The notes beneath the pieces were generated by a model. That model was not told where the DNA came from and ran no database searches. It was given only the letters and a program-made list of their open reading frames with translations. From NCBI GenBank assembly GCA_900315285.1, contig OMYO01000003.1, positions 1 to 64,000 of the forward strand: DNA of 64,000 nucleotides, given 5' to 3'. The translations under genes were made by a program, and so were the position numbers. This document shows, piece by piece, positions 42,850 through 51,358 of this stretch; position 1 is the first letter of the stretch; every line of letters begins with the position of its first letter. The DNA is from an uncultured Eubacteriales bacterium. Lineage in GTDB: Bacteria > Bacillota > Clostridia > Oscillospirales > Acutalibacteraceae.

Positions 42850-44253
42850 ATGAAAAATAACGAGAAGACAATGGAAAAGATCGTAAATCTCTGCAAAAAC
42901 AGAGGTTTCATCTATGCCGGCAGCGAGATCTACGGCGGCCTGGCAAACAGCTGGGACTATGGCCCTCTGGGCGTTGAGCTGAAGAACAACGTAAAGAAGG
43001 CCTGGTGGAAGAAGTTCGTCCAGGAGAACAAATATAACGTGGGCTTGGATTCTGCCATCCTCATGAACAGCGAGGTCTGGAAAGCATCCGGTCATGTTGG
43101 CGGATTTTCCGATCCCCTCATGGACTGCAAGGACTGCCATGCAAGACACCGCGCAGACAAACTCATTGAGGACTACGCCGCAGAAAATGGCATTGAGATT
43201 GTCGCAGAGTCCCTCTCCAATGAAGAGATGGAACAGTACATCAAGGATCATGACATTACCTGCCCGAAGTGCGGTTCCAAAAACTTCACCGGCATTCGCC
43301 AGTTCAACCTCATGTTCAAGACTTTCCAGGGTGTGACCGAGGACACCACCTCCACCCTGTATCTCCGTCCGGAGACCGCCCAGGGAATCTTCGTAAACTT
43401 CCCGAACATTGCCCGGACCAGCCGGAAGAAAGTTCCCTTCGGCGTATGCCAGATCGGAAAATCCTTCCGAAATGAGATCACCCCCGGCAACTTCACATTC
43501 CGGACCCGTGAGTTTGAGCAGATGGAGCTGGAGTTCTTCTGCAAGCCCGGAACGGACCTCGAATGGTTTGATTACTGGAGATCCCACTGCCGCGACTGGC
43601 TTTACGGTCTCGGCATGAGCGAAGAAAATCTCCGCCTTCGCGACCATGACCCGGCAGAACTCGCCTTCTACTCCAAGGCCACAACAGACTTTGAGTACCT
43701 GTTCCCCTTCGGCTGGGGCGAACTCTGGGGCGTTGCCGACCGGACCAACTATGATCTGACCCAGCATGAGAAATTCTCCGGCCAGAGCATGGAGTATTTT
43801 GACCCGACAACCAACGAGAAATACATTCCCTATGTTATTGAGCCGTCGCTCGGCGCGGATCGAGTTGTTCTTGCATTCCTCTGCGAGGCATATGATGAGG
43901 AGGAAGTTCCGAACTCCAAGGGCAAGCAGGACACCCGAGTGGTTCTCCATCTCCACCCGGCACTGGCTCCGTACAAAGCTGCGGTCCTTCCCCTCTCTAA
44001 GAAGCTCGATGCCGAGGCCACCGAAGTCTATGAACAGCTTTCCAAGGACTTCATGGTGGATTACGATGTCACCGGCGCCATTGGTAAGCGCTACCGCAGA
44101 GAGGACGAAATTGGTACCCCCTTCTGCATTACCTACGACTTCGATTCGAAGGAGGACGGCTGCGTGACCGTCCGTGACCGTGACACCATGGATCAGGTCC
44201 GTATCCCGATTTCCGAGGTCTCCGCTTATATCAGCGAAAAGATCAAATTCTAA
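42850..44253 (+). CDS. glyQS: Glycyl-tRNA synthetase, single-chain type
   Basis: This 467-residue class II synthetase has a bacterial/eukaryotic single-chain (alpha2) form. Features include [36 protein letters not shown], motif 2 [21 protein letters not shown] and a C-terminal anticodon domain. A zinc-type CPKCGSKNF sits near residue 140. ATG 42850 follows GGAAGGG. The 108-base upstream gap is too short for a T-box. Confidence 0.97.
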   Translation: MKNNEKTMEKIVNLCKNRGFIYAGSEIYGGLANSWDYGPLGVELKNNVKKAWWKKFVQENKYNVGLDSAILMNSEVWKASGHVGGFSDPLMDCKDCHARHRADKLIEDYAAENGIEIVAESLSNEEMEQYIKDHDITCPKCGSKNFTGIRQFNLMFKTFQGVTEDTTSTLYLRPETAQGIFVNFPNIARTSRKKVPFGVCQIGKSFRNEITPGNFTFRTREFEQMELEFFCKPGTDLEWFDYWRSHCRDWLYGLGMSEENLRLRDHDPAELAFYSKATTDFEYLFPFGWGELWGVADRTNYDLTQHEKFSGQSMEYFDPTTNEKYIPYVIEPSLGADRVVLAFLCEAYDEEEVPNSKGKQDTRVVLHLHPALAPYKAAVLPLSKKLDAEATEVYEQLSKDFMVDYDVTGAIGKRYRREDEIGTPFCITYDFDSKEDGCVTVRDRDTMDQVRIPISEVSAYISEKIKF

Positions 44254-44262
44254 AACAAACAG

Positions 44263-44296
44263 AAAAGCGGCGTCTTACGACGTCGCTTTTTTCATT
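44263..44296. terminator. Bidirectional terminator after glyQS
   Basis: AAAAGCGGCGTC pairs with GACGTCGCTTTT around TTAC, with further T residues. It overlaps the stop codon of the convergent flavoprotein gene. Confidence 0.88.
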
Positions 44297-45507
44297 TCCT
44301 CGTTCCATTTGGCGATGGACTCGGGGTCATATTTTTCTGGTATGTTTTCGGCCAAATTCTGGATGGACTGTCCCTTTGCATTGGCTTTTGCCAGTGCCGC
44401 AGAGAAGAGCGGCCGTTTCAAGCACTTGCGAAACGGTGCAAGAAGATTGTTCTCATTGGGCGCCAGGCGGGTTTTCGCCGCAATGAATAGGAGCATTGAG
44501 TCTGTGAGGAGATTATCCTCAAAAGCTCCGGCTAGCTGCTTTCCGTCGGTATTGATGAGAGACCACTTCAATTCCTGGAAGTAAAAGGCGTCTGCCACAA
44601 TTTTTTTATAGTAACGGACCTGATAGGACCAGAGGCTTTCCATGGAAACACCGGACCCAATGATGGTTTCTGCCAGAGTCTGGCCAGAAAAAAGGGCGTC
44701 CGAGACAAAATTGGATTTGTCGATGGCGGCAAAGCCGGGAGATACCATTTTCAAGCTTGGAGACCGGACGGACATGGAGAGACAGGTTCCGTCCTGAATG
44801 GATTTCCCCTCCAGAAGCGATATGCCAGGACGGATTTTTGAGAGGTCAATTTTCAGCTGTTCTGCGGAGCAGGGCTGAAAGCGGCCGACAAGGATTAAGA
44901 CCTTGCCGTCTCTGTTCTGATAGAATTCGGCAATGCCTGGCTGTCCCAAAGGATTCAGGGCAAAAACTTTTTTCTCCGGATAATGGCCCTCTTTTTTGGG
45001 GAGGGCGACCGTGAGGTAGCTCTGCATGGGGCGAATTTTAATGGAGGTCTCTTCCTTAGGCTGAATACCAATGCTGTCAATGACCAGGTCAGCCTCTAGA
45101 GGAAAGCCATTTAAATAAACGCCATACACCTTACCGTCCCGAGTCAGAAGTTCGGATACAGCACATTCGAAACGGAGTTCGGCTCCAGCCTGTTCCGCCA
45201 GTTCGATGAGTTCCTGCGACAGGGCGCGTCCGTCCACATGAAAGCGGCGGTCCTTTTCCGGGGAGTCAATGGTGCGGGTAAGAGCGGAGGTGGAAATATG
45301 GAATTCCGTGGCGGGGCAGCGGACGGTTCCCTCTGGCAGAGGGAGATTTACCTCTTCAAAGACAGAAGGGAGAACATCCATGGGCCAGTGATATCCGATG
45401 TTTTCCCGTTTGTTTCGTTCAAAGAGCAGGACCTGGTGTCCGGCATTCGCAAGGACACGGGCGGCCTGAAGACCGCCATACCCGGCTCCTAGAATGATGA
45501 TTTTCAT
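44275..45507 (-). CDS. FAD-dependent oxidoreductase, possible FixC/geranylgeranyl-reductase type
   Basis: This 410-residue flavoprotein starts MKIIILGAGYGGLQAARVLA, a Rossmann FAD-binding motif (GxGxxG at about 7-12). Later it has DLVIDSIGIQP (second dinucleotide-like stretch) and GFAAIDKSNFVSDALFSGQT. Domain order fits the group of NAD(P)/FAD oxidoreductases related to FixC or geranylgeranyl reductases, but type II NADH dehydrogenase is an alternative. I am unsure of substrate. ATG 45507 follows GAGGAGA. A short palindrome lies upstream over a possible -10. Confidence 0.8.
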   Translation of the reverse strand: MKIIILGAGYGGLQAARVLANAGHQVLLFERNKRENIGYHWPMDVLPSVFEEVNLPLPEGTVRCPATEFHISTSALTRTIDSPEKDRRFHVDGRALSQELIELAEQAGAELRFECAVSELLTRDGKVYGVYLNGFPLEADLVIDSIGIQPKEETSIKIRPMQSYLTVALPKKEGHYPEKKVFALNPLGQPGIAEFYQNRDGKVLILVGRFQPCSAEQLKIDLSKIRPGISLLEGKSIQDGTCLSMSVRSPSLKMVSPGFAAIDKSNFVSDALFSGQTLAETIIGSGVSMESLWSYQVRYYKKIVADAFYFQELKWSLINTDGKQLAGAFEDNLLTDSMLLFIAAKTRLAPNENNLLAPFRKCLKRPLFSAALAKANAKGQSIQNLAENIPEKYDPESIAKWNEEMKKATS

Positions 45508-45534
45508 GAAATGTGATTCTCCTCGTCATGAAGT

Positions 45535-45554
45535 CTGTAATTATTATATTACAG
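45535..45554. promoter_or_regulatory. Operator-like inverted repeat
   Basis: CTGTAAT at 45535-45541 and ATTACAG at 45548-45554 flank six bases. On the minus strand its centre holds TATAAT, a possible -10 for the flavoprotein gene. A repressor site is possible. Confidence 0.4.
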
Positions 45555-45592
45555 ATGGGCATGGGGTGGAGAAAAACTTACCGTACGGCCGT

Positions 45593-46195
45593 TCAACAGT
45601 AGGTCCGATAGAGACCGATCACTTTGCCGAGGATGGCGAGCTCGTCACAGTAAATGGGGTCCATGTAGTCGTTCTCCGGCTGGAGGCGGAAACAGTCTTT
45701 TTCCTTATAATAGGTCTTAACTGTGGCCTCATCCTCGAGAAGGGCGACAACTTTGTCACCATTCTCCGCATAGGGGGTCTTTTGGACAAAGATGATGTCC
45801 CCGTCCAGGATGCCGGCATTGATCATAGATTCTCCGTGAACACGGAGAGCAAAGACCGGTTTGTCCGATGTGACGGTACCGTTGAATGGGAGATACCCCT
45901 CGATTTCCTCAACGGCGAGTATGGGTTTGCCGGCAGTTACGGTGCCGACGAGCGGAACCCTTGTGAACGAGGGTGTCTCGGTCTCCATGGTGAGATGGAT
46001 GGAGCGCTTGAGCTTCGGGTCCCGGTAGATGTAGCCCGCCTGTTCCAGAGCGTCCAGATTGGACTGGACGGAGGAGGTGGACTTCAGGCCGACAGCACTG
46101 CCGATTTCCCGGATGCTGGGCGGCACATTGGTGGTCTGGAACCGCTCAATGAGATATTGAAGGATGCGCTGCTGGGTTTGATTGATGTTTTCCAT
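45593..46195 (-). CDS. lexA: SOS repressor LexA
   Basis: From ATG 46195 (GGGAGGTCTCAA) the protein has 200 residues. An N-terminal winged helix-turn-helix (1-68, PSIREIGSAVGLKSTSSV) is followed by a self-cleaving S24 domain. The cleavage bond is Ala88-Gly89 in VTAGKP, with catalytic Ser123 (GESM) and Lys148 (GDKVV). Two CGAAC...GTTYG-like operators flank its promoter, so it likely represses itself. The divergent gene at 46329 shares the region. Confidence 0.97.
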   Translation of the reverse strand: MENINQTQQRILQYLIERFQTTNVPPSIREIGSAVGLKSTSSVQSNLDALEQAGYIYRDPKLKRSIHLTMETETPSFTRVPLVGTVTAGKPILAVEEIEGYLPFNGTVTSDKPVFALRVHGESMINAGILDGDIIFVQKTPYAENGDKVVALLEDEATVKTYYKEKDCFRLQPENDYMDPIYCDELAILGKVIGLYRTYC

Positions 46196-46205
46196 TTGAG
46201 ACCTC

Positions 46206-46219
46206 CCATACATTTGTTC
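46206..46219. promoter_or_regulatory. SOS-box-like operator 1
   Basis: On the minus strand TGAACAAATGTATG matches the Firmicutes LexA consensus CGAACRNRYGTTYG in most positions (mismatches at the first base and in GTT). It lies just after the lexA -10. Confidence 0.6.
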
Positions 46220-46225
46220 ACTCTA

Positions 46226-46253
46226 AGTATAACAGAAAAGATGGGAAAATCAA
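46226..46253 (-). promoter_or_regulatory. lexA promoter
   Basis: On the minus strand TTGATT (46253-46248), 16 bases, TATACT (46231-46226). The -35 overlaps operator 2. Confidence 0.65.
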
Positions 46254-46264
46254 ACAAATGTTCG
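46251..46264. promoter_or_regulatory. SOS-box-like operator 2
   Basis: On the minus strand CGAACATTTGTTTG matches the LexA consensus CGAACRNRYGTTYG in 13 of 14 positions (the R at position 8 is T). It overlaps the lexA -35 and lies 10 bases upstream of the -35 of the divergent gene. Confidence 0.75.
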
Positions 46265-46273
46265 TGGGAAGTT

Positions 46274-46301
46274 TTGAATCTGTTTCTGTGTGTGATAAAA
46301 T
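46274..46301 (+). promoter_or_regulatory. Promoter of the 517-residue unknown gene
   Basis: TTGAAT (46274-46279), 16 bases, TAAAAT (46296-46301), 27 bases before the ATG. Confidence 0.6.
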
Positions 46302-46328
46302 GTTTCCATCAAGGGAGAGGAGAATCGT

Positions 46329-47882
46329 ATGCCTTATCAGAGCAACCGGGCCGTTGTCGGCGTCAGCGGCCATTCCCGGGTAAAAACAGCTGCCCTTATC
46401 TCTGCCCTGGCAGTGCTTTTGGCGGTGGTCATTTTCGTCGCCGTAAATCCCCGTGATTTCACGCAGATTTTTCTGACGGACTCCGCCTATGCCAGAAATA
46501 TAATCGGCCATAATGCCAGAACACTTCGGAAGGCCGCCGAGCCGACGCTTCAGTATCTGGATGCCGGAAAACAATATGAGACAGACGGAAAACTCGGCCT
46601 GAACCTGTCTGCTGGTCTCTCAAAACAGATGGGAGATGACCTGCTGGCGGATCAGGTGGAAAAATATGTCAGTACATTTACGTTCCAGACTGAATCGCGC
46701 ATGCAGCAGGGCAACCTTTGCGGCGAACTCCATCTGAATGACGCTGACGGACCGGTCATGGATACCCAGATGGTGGCCGGAAACGGTCGGCTCGACGTCA
46801 ACCGAAACCAGCTCCCGCTCGGATGGCAGCGCACAGAGACCTCGCAGGCCAACAGCGGCTGGAACCAGGTGCTGGACAGCAGAACAAAGCGGCTTCTCCG
46901 CAGTTCAGATGTCCAGGACGAAGTCCAGAAATGTGTGAAGAAGGGCTTCCGAAACATGCGCAGTGACTTTTCCGTGAGTGTGGAGAACAACTGCGACTTC
47001 CTCCTTGCCGACCGCTACGCGAGCGGTGACCGGCTGAACATTGTCATGGCGCCGCAGGATCTCTCGTCATTGGTGCAGAACTCATTCTGGTACATGAAAG
47101 ATGACGCAAAACTGCTGAAGGTCTGCAATGAGGTGCTCGGAACGGGTGAGACGTTCCGAGATCAGGAGACCTTTGGCTCCTATATCTATGATCTTGGCTC
47201 CCGAATTCTGGGGCAGATCAGCAGCAGCGGCTTCAAAGGGGCATCCCTCGACCTCTGCGTTGACCGGCACAGAAATATTACGGCCGCCAATATCCTTATT
47301 AAGAGGGACGGCGGAGACATTGCCATCAATGCAATCCTGAAGGATGCCAAGGACCGGGGTCCTGCCCTGAAGGTTCGCAGAGACGGCAGTCAGCTGATCT
47401 ATGTGGATGCCAGAAAACGCACTGCCAGAGACGGCAAGGCGGACATCACCTTCGGAACATCGGAACGTACCACATTCCACTGGTCCAACTTTGGAATGGA
47501 CAACGGACTTCCCTTCGGGCGGTTCCGGCTCGACCCGGTTCTGCTCAACAGTCTGAAGGCGTTTGGCCCGGTGGGCTTTGACATGACGTTCCGGGCAGCC
47601 GAGAAGGGCAATGGAGTTCGTCAGGACGGTACCGTATCCCTTGGAAATATAGGGACGTTCACCGTTGGAGCCGATATCAAGTCGGTCACCCCAGTGGAAA
47701 TGCGCATTCCAAACGACGTAGAAATTACAACAGCTTCAGAAGAAGTGGTACAGCAGGCCTGGAACAACTACCTGTTCACAGAGCTGCCGAAGACCCATCC
47801 ACAGTGGCGCTCCATCGTCTTGAAGCTCAATAATATTCTGCAGGAATATGCCATTGCCCAAACTTATGGAAATTCTTATTGA
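46329..47882 (+). CDS. Membrane-anchored protein of unknown function, divergent from lexA
   Basis: This 517-residue protein has one N-terminal transmembrane helix (about 20-42, AALISALAVLLAVVIFVAVN) and a large region predicted outside the cell. The region is beta-rich, with repeated polar motifs (TQMVAGNGRLDVNRN, GASLDLCVDRHRNITAANIL). No enzyme motif is recognised and I cannot name a family. GGGAGAGGAGAATCGT precedes ATG 46329. A LexA-type operator lies close upstream, so SOS control is possible but not shown. The next operon's promoter overlaps its stop codon. Confidence 0.85.
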   Translation: MPYQSNRAVVGVSGHSRVKTAALISALAVLLAVVIFVAVNPRDFTQIFLTDSAYARNIIGHNARTLRKAAEPTLQYLDAGKQYETDGKLGLNLSAGLSKQMGDDLLADQVEKYVSTFTFQTESRMQQGNLCGELHLNDADGPVMDTQMVAGNGRLDVNRNQLPLGWQRTETSQANSGWNQVLDSRTKRLLRSSDVQDEVQKCVKKGFRNMRSDFSVSVENNCDFLLADRYASGDRLNIVMAPQDLSSLVQNSFWYMKDDAKLLKVCNEVLGTGETFRDQETFGSYIYDLGSRILGQISSSGFKGASLDLCVDRHRNITAANILIKRDGGDIAINAILKDAKDRGPALKVRRDGSQLIYVDARKRTARDGKADITFGTSERTTFHWSNFGMDNGLPFGRFRLDPVLLNSLKAFGPVGFDMTFRAAEKGNGVRQDGTVSLGNIGTFTVGADIKSVTPVEMRIPNDVEITTASEEVVQQAWNNYLFTELPKTHPQWRSIVLKLNNILQEYAIAQTYGNSY

Positions 47883-47907
47883 CAAATAAAATATCAGAGG
47901 ATATACT
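47879..47907 (+). promoter_or_regulatory. Promoter of the infC-rpmI-rplT operon
   Basis: TTGACA (47879-47884), 17 bases, TATACT (47902-47907). The -35 overlaps the stop of the preceding gene. Confidence 0.88.
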
Positions 47908-47913
47908 ATTGCA

Positions 47914-48041
47914 GAAAACAAAGCAGGACGTGCCGTCCTCACCTTATGGAATATCGCTTCCATGGGTCAATATTCGGAGATCTTTTGATTATAGACGGAT
48001 ATTGCACGGACGGATACTGCATCGCCCGTGCTTATTTTTTT
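47914..48041 (+). promoter_or_regulatory. infC leader with attenuator hairpin (L20-leader-like)
   Basis: The leader holds small hairpins (AGGACG with CGTCCT; ATGGAA with TTCCAT) and then GCACGG (48004-48009) with CCGTGC (48026-48031) followed by TTATTTTTTT. This hairpin plus T-run is an intrinsic terminator before infC. In B. subtilis the same operon is controlled by L20-dependent attenuation; here the mechanism is inferred. Confidence 0.7.
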
Positions 48042-48063
48042 CTGAAACTGGAGGTGCTTGAAC

Positions 48064-48627
48064 ATTAGCAAGAATATGACGCAGATCAACGGCGACATCC
48101 GCGACAGAGAAGTCCGGGTCATCTCCGCCGACGGCGAACAGCTGGGCATCATGTCTGCCAGAGAGGCCAACAAACTGGCAGAGGAGAAAAATCTGGATCT
48201 GGTAAAGGTCGCGCCCCAGGCAAAGCCGCCGGTGTGCAAGATCATGGACTATGGCAAATACCGTTTCGAACAGACGAAACGGGAGAAAGAGGCCAAGAAG
48301 AAGCAGCATGTCATCGAGATCAAGGAGGTTCGCCTCTCACTGAAGATCGACAAGCACGACTTCGACACCAAGGCGAATCAGGCCTGCAAGTTCCTGAAAG
48401 GCGGGGACAAGGTCAAGGTCTCCATCCGGTTCCGCGGAAGGGAAATGGCCCATCCGAAGAACGGCTATGAGATCATGGACAAGTTTGCCGAGGCCTGCAG
48501 TGAATACGGCGTCATTGAGAAGAAACCGAAGCTGGAAGGCCGGCAGATGCTGATGTTCCTCACCGCCAAGACCGCCAAACCGCCGAAGAAGGCAAAGGCC
48601 GCCAAACCGGCTGCAAAACAGCAGTAA
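48064..48627 (+). CDS. infC: Translation initiation factor IF-3, ATT start
   Basis: This 187-residue factor (from ATT 48064) opens [20 protein letters not shown], with the initiator read as Met. It carries the IF-3 N domain, a Lys-rich linker (about 75-95) and the C domain ([27 protein letters not shown]). GGAGGTGCTTGAAC puts ATT at 8 bases, while TTG 48058 is only 2 bases away. IF-3 genes characteristically use rare start codons that IF-3 itself discriminates against. The Lys/Ala/Pro tail is longer than usual. Confidence 0.95.
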   Translation: MSKNMTQINGDIRDREVRVISADGEQLGIMSAREANKLAEEKNLDLVKVAPQAKPPVCKIMDYGKYRFEQTKREKEAKKKQHVIEIKEVRLSLKIDKHDFDTKANQACKFLKGGDKVKVSIRFRGREMAHPKNGYEIMDKFAEACSEYGVIEKKPKLEGRQMLMFLTAKTAKPPKKAKAAKPAAKQQ

Positions 48628-48650
48628 ATAATCCAAGGAGGATTTCAATA

Positions 48651-48848
48651 ATGCCGAAAATCAAAACTCACAGCGGCGCCAAGAAGCGCTTTAAACTTTC
48701 CAAGAATGGCAAGCCGAAGATCGCTCATGCCAACAAGTCCCACATCCTGACCAAGAAGAACACCAAGAGAAAGAGAAATCTGCGCAAACAGACTGTCGCC
48801 GACAAGACGAACCAGAAGCAGATCAAACGTCTCGTTCCTTATAAATAA
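48651..48848 (+). CDS. rpmI: 50S ribosomal protein L35
   Basis: This 65-residue basic protein opens [20 protein letters not shown] and ends [25 protein letters not shown] precedes ATG 48651. Second gene of the infC operon. Confidence 0.97.
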   Translation: MPKIKTHSGAKKRFKLSKNGKPKIAHANKSHILTKKNTKRKRNLRKQTVADKTNQKQIKRLVPYK

Positions 48849-48896
48849 GCCGCATCGCTGTATTTTAGGAACATTAACTAACGGAGGAAAACCACA

Positions 48897-49253
48897 ATGG
48901 CTCGTGTAAAAGGCGCAATGATGACGCGCAAAAGAAGAAATAAGACTCTGAAGCTCGCAAAGGGCTATTACGGCGGTAAGAGCCGTCTTTTCAAGACTGC
49001 CAAAGAGGCCGTCATGAAATCCGGCAACTATGCCTATATCGGAAGAAAGCAGAAGAAGCGTGAGTTCCGCAGAATCTGGATTACCCGCATCTCCGCTGCC
49101 TGCAAGCAGAACGGCATGAACTACTCCACGTTCATCAACGGTCTGAAGAAGGCCGGCATCGACCTAAACCGGAAGATGCTCTCTGAGATCGCCATCGCCG
49201 ACCCGGCTGCCTTCACCGCTCTCACCGAGCAGGCTAAGGCCGCTCTCAAGTGA
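48897..49253 (+). CDS. rplT: 50S ribosomal protein L20
   Basis: This 118-residue protein opens [20 protein letters not shown] and contains [16 protein letters not shown]. In Bacillus it represses its own operon through the leader RNA. Confidence 0.98.
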   Translation: MARVKGAMMTRKRRNKTLKLAKGYYGGKSRLFKTAKEAVMKSGNYAYIGRKQKKREFRRIWITRISAACKQNGMNYSTFINGLKKAGIDLNRKMLSEIAIADPAAFTALTEQAKAALK

Positions 49254-49271
49254 GAAACGAAACTTTGAGAA

Positions 49272-49305
49272 AAACACGCCCGCGCGCATACGGGCGTGCT
49301 TTTTG
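49272..49305 (+). terminator. Terminator of the infC-rpmI-rplT operon
   Basis: CACGCCCG (49275-49282) pairs with CGGGCGTG (49291-49298), followed by CTTTTTG. Confidence 0.88.
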
Positions 49306-49327
49306 CTTATAAAGGGACCTGTGTCAA

Positions 49328-50146
49328 ATGGAATTCATCCAAAGTGTAAACAACCCGCGGGTCAAGCGCGCAGTGAAACTTCTGAACTCCTCCCGGGAGC
49401 GGCGGAAGGAACAGCGCTTTGTCCTGGAGGGACTGCGGCTCTGTATGGATGTGGTGCGCAGCGGACTTACCGCTGAAGAGCTCTATGTCACCGAGGAACT
49501 AATGGCCCGGGAGCCGGAGAAGATAAACGAACTTGCGGCCGTGACGGAGTCTGTTTTCCTCATGAGCCGGCCGGTGGCCGAAAAGCTGACAGATACGCGA
49601 AATCCACAGGGTATCTGCTGCATTCTGCGTACACTTGACAAACAAAGGGACCGTAATAAAATAGAAAAAATGGACGAGTCCGGCAAGTATATCCTGCTGG
49701 AAAATGTCCAGGATCCCGCCAATCTCGGGGCCGTCAGCCGCACGGCAGAGGCCCTCGGACTCACGGGAATCATTGTCTCCGGCGGCTGTGACATCTACAG
49801 CCCCAAGGCCCTCCGGGCATCCATGGGTGCGCTTCTGCGCCTTTCGGTGCTGGAGACCGGAGACATCACAGGTACAATTGAAAACGCGAAGAAAAACGGT
49901 ATGAAGACATACGCCTCAGTCCCGGACAGCCGGGCCGTCTCCGTCACAGATACGGACTTTTCCGGCGGCGCCATTGTCGTGGTGGGAAATGAGGCAAACG
50001 GTGTTACCGAAGAGACCCTCGCCAGTTGTCAGGGAACTGTTACAATCTCCATGGCCGGCCGGGCGGAATCCCTCAATGCGGGGGCAGCAGCCTCCATATT
50101 AATGTGGGAGATGGTAAGACCGTATGAAAACAAAACCGAAAAGTAA
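49328..50146 (+). CDS. TrmH/SpoU-family RNA methyltransferase
   Basis: This 272-residue protein has an N-terminal substrate-binding part (1-100, RFVLEGLRL) and a trefoil-knot SPOUT domain. Its motifs are LENVQDPANLGAVSRTAEAL, VVGNEANGVTEE and a C-terminal SLNAGAAASILMWEM. It methylates the 2'-O of rRNA or tRNA; the target nucleotide is unknown. It overlaps dprA by 23 bases. Confidence 0.93.
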   Translation: MEFIQSVNNPRVKRAVKLLNSSRERRKEQRFVLEGLRLCMDVVRSGLTAEELYVTEELMAREPEKINELAAVTESVFLMSRPVAEKLTDTRNPQGICCILRTLDKQRDRNKIEKMDESGKYILLENVQDPANLGAVSRTAEALGLTGIIVSGGCDIYSPKALRASMGALLRLSVLETGDITGTIENAKKNGMKTYASVPDSRAVSVTDTDFSGGAIVVVGNEANGVTEETLASCQGTVTISMAGRAESLNAGAAASILMWEMVRPYENKTEK

Positions 50147-51347
50147 CATCAAATATTGGATCTGGCTTCAGCTGGTCCTGGGAAGAGGCGCTCCCCTGGA
50201 ACCTGTTTTGGAGGCGTTCCCAGAGGGACCGGAGTCTATTTTCCGGGCCGGTGAGAGGGAGTGGCGCCTAAGCGGTGTTTTCGGAAAAACAGCCCTGGCC
50301 CGTATGACAGACCTGGACCTTCGCCCCTCCTATCGTATTTTGGAGCTCTGCGCCAAAATGGGCGTGGACCCTCTTTCTCCGGAGGATGGGGACTTTCCCG
50401 CTCCACTCCGGTATCTGCCAGACTGTCCCGCTGTGCTCTATGCTAAGGGCGACTCCTCCCTGTTGCGGATACCGGCGCTGTTTGCCATAGTGGGGACCCG
50501 AAGTGCACGGCGATCCAGTCTCCACATCGCCTCAGACTTTTCCGAACTCCTGACGCGCTGCGGAATGATCATCGTCAGCGGAGCAGCCCTCGGCGTGGAC
50601 AGTGCGGCCCATATTGGGGCGCTGAATGCCGGCGGCAAGACCATTGGGGTTCTTGGCTCCCCCTTCGGGTCTGACTACTTGAAACGCAATGAATCTCTTC
50701 GAAGATGTATTGCGGAAAACGGGGTGCTGGTCACAGAACTGGCCCCGGAGCAGACCATGAATATGGGGGACTTTCCAAAGAGAAACCGGCTAATCTCGGG
50801 AATGACCTGCGGAACCCTCGTGGTGGAGGCGGCCGTCAAAAGCGGTTCCCTGATTACCGCCACCTGGGCAAACAGTCAGGGAAAGGACGTCTTTGCTGTA
50901 CCCGGTGAGCCTACCACTTCTTTTCAGGGAAGCAATGAGCTTCTGGAAGCTGGTGCCATGACTGCCGAAAAGGCATGGGACATCCTGCAGGAGTACCGCT
51001 GCCGGGAACCCTATGCGAAATACCTTAATATAGAAGCAGTACCACAGGAGGAACTCCTCCGCAACTTAGTCAATACCGTCTCCGCGGAACCGGTCGCCCT
51101 GCGCCCGGATATTGCGGAGCGCTGCAATAGAAGAAGTCCGCAGAAGAAGGCGGGACCGGAACTCTCCCGAGCGGCGGCGGCCGTGTACGGAATTTTTTCG
51201 GGAACACCTGTGTCACTTCCGGAACTTCAGAAACAGTCCGGACTCTCCGGCACAGCGCTGCTGAGTGCACTGTCGGAACTGGAGGTCTTTGGTTACATTG
51301 AGACCCTGCCGGACAAGACCTATAACTACACCTCTCGAAGTGATTAG
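50124..51347 (+). CDS. dprA: DNA-processing protein DprA
   Basis: This 407-residue protein has a central Rossmann-like DprA domain with VGTRSARRSSLH, IVSGAALGVDSAAHIGAL and PKRNRLISGM, and a C-terminal winged-helix-like part. DprA loads RecA on incoming single-stranded DNA in transformation. Its role in non-competent Clostridia is less clear. It precedes topA by 11 bases, the common dprA-topA order. Confidence 0.94.
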   Translation: MKTKPKSNIKYWIWLQLVLGRGAPLEPVLEAFPEGPESIFRAGEREWRLSGVFGKTALARMTDLDLRPSYRILELCAKMGVDPLSPEDGDFPAPLRYLPDCPAVLYAKGDSSLLRIPALFAIVGTRSARRSSLHIASDFSELLTRCGMIIVSGAALGVDSAAHIGALNAGGKTIGVLGSPFGSDYLKRNESLRRCIAENGVLVTELAPEQTMNMGDFPKRNRLISGMTCGTLVVEAAVKSGSLITATWANSQGKDVFAVPGEPTTSFQGSNELLEAGAMTAEKAWDILQEYRCREPYAKYLNIEAVPQEELLRNLVNTVSAEPVALRPDIAERCNRRSPQKKAGPELSRAAAAVYGIFSGTPVSLPELQKQSGLSGTALLSALSELEVFGYIETLPDKTYNYTSRSD

Positions 51348-51358
51348 AAAGGGACCCT

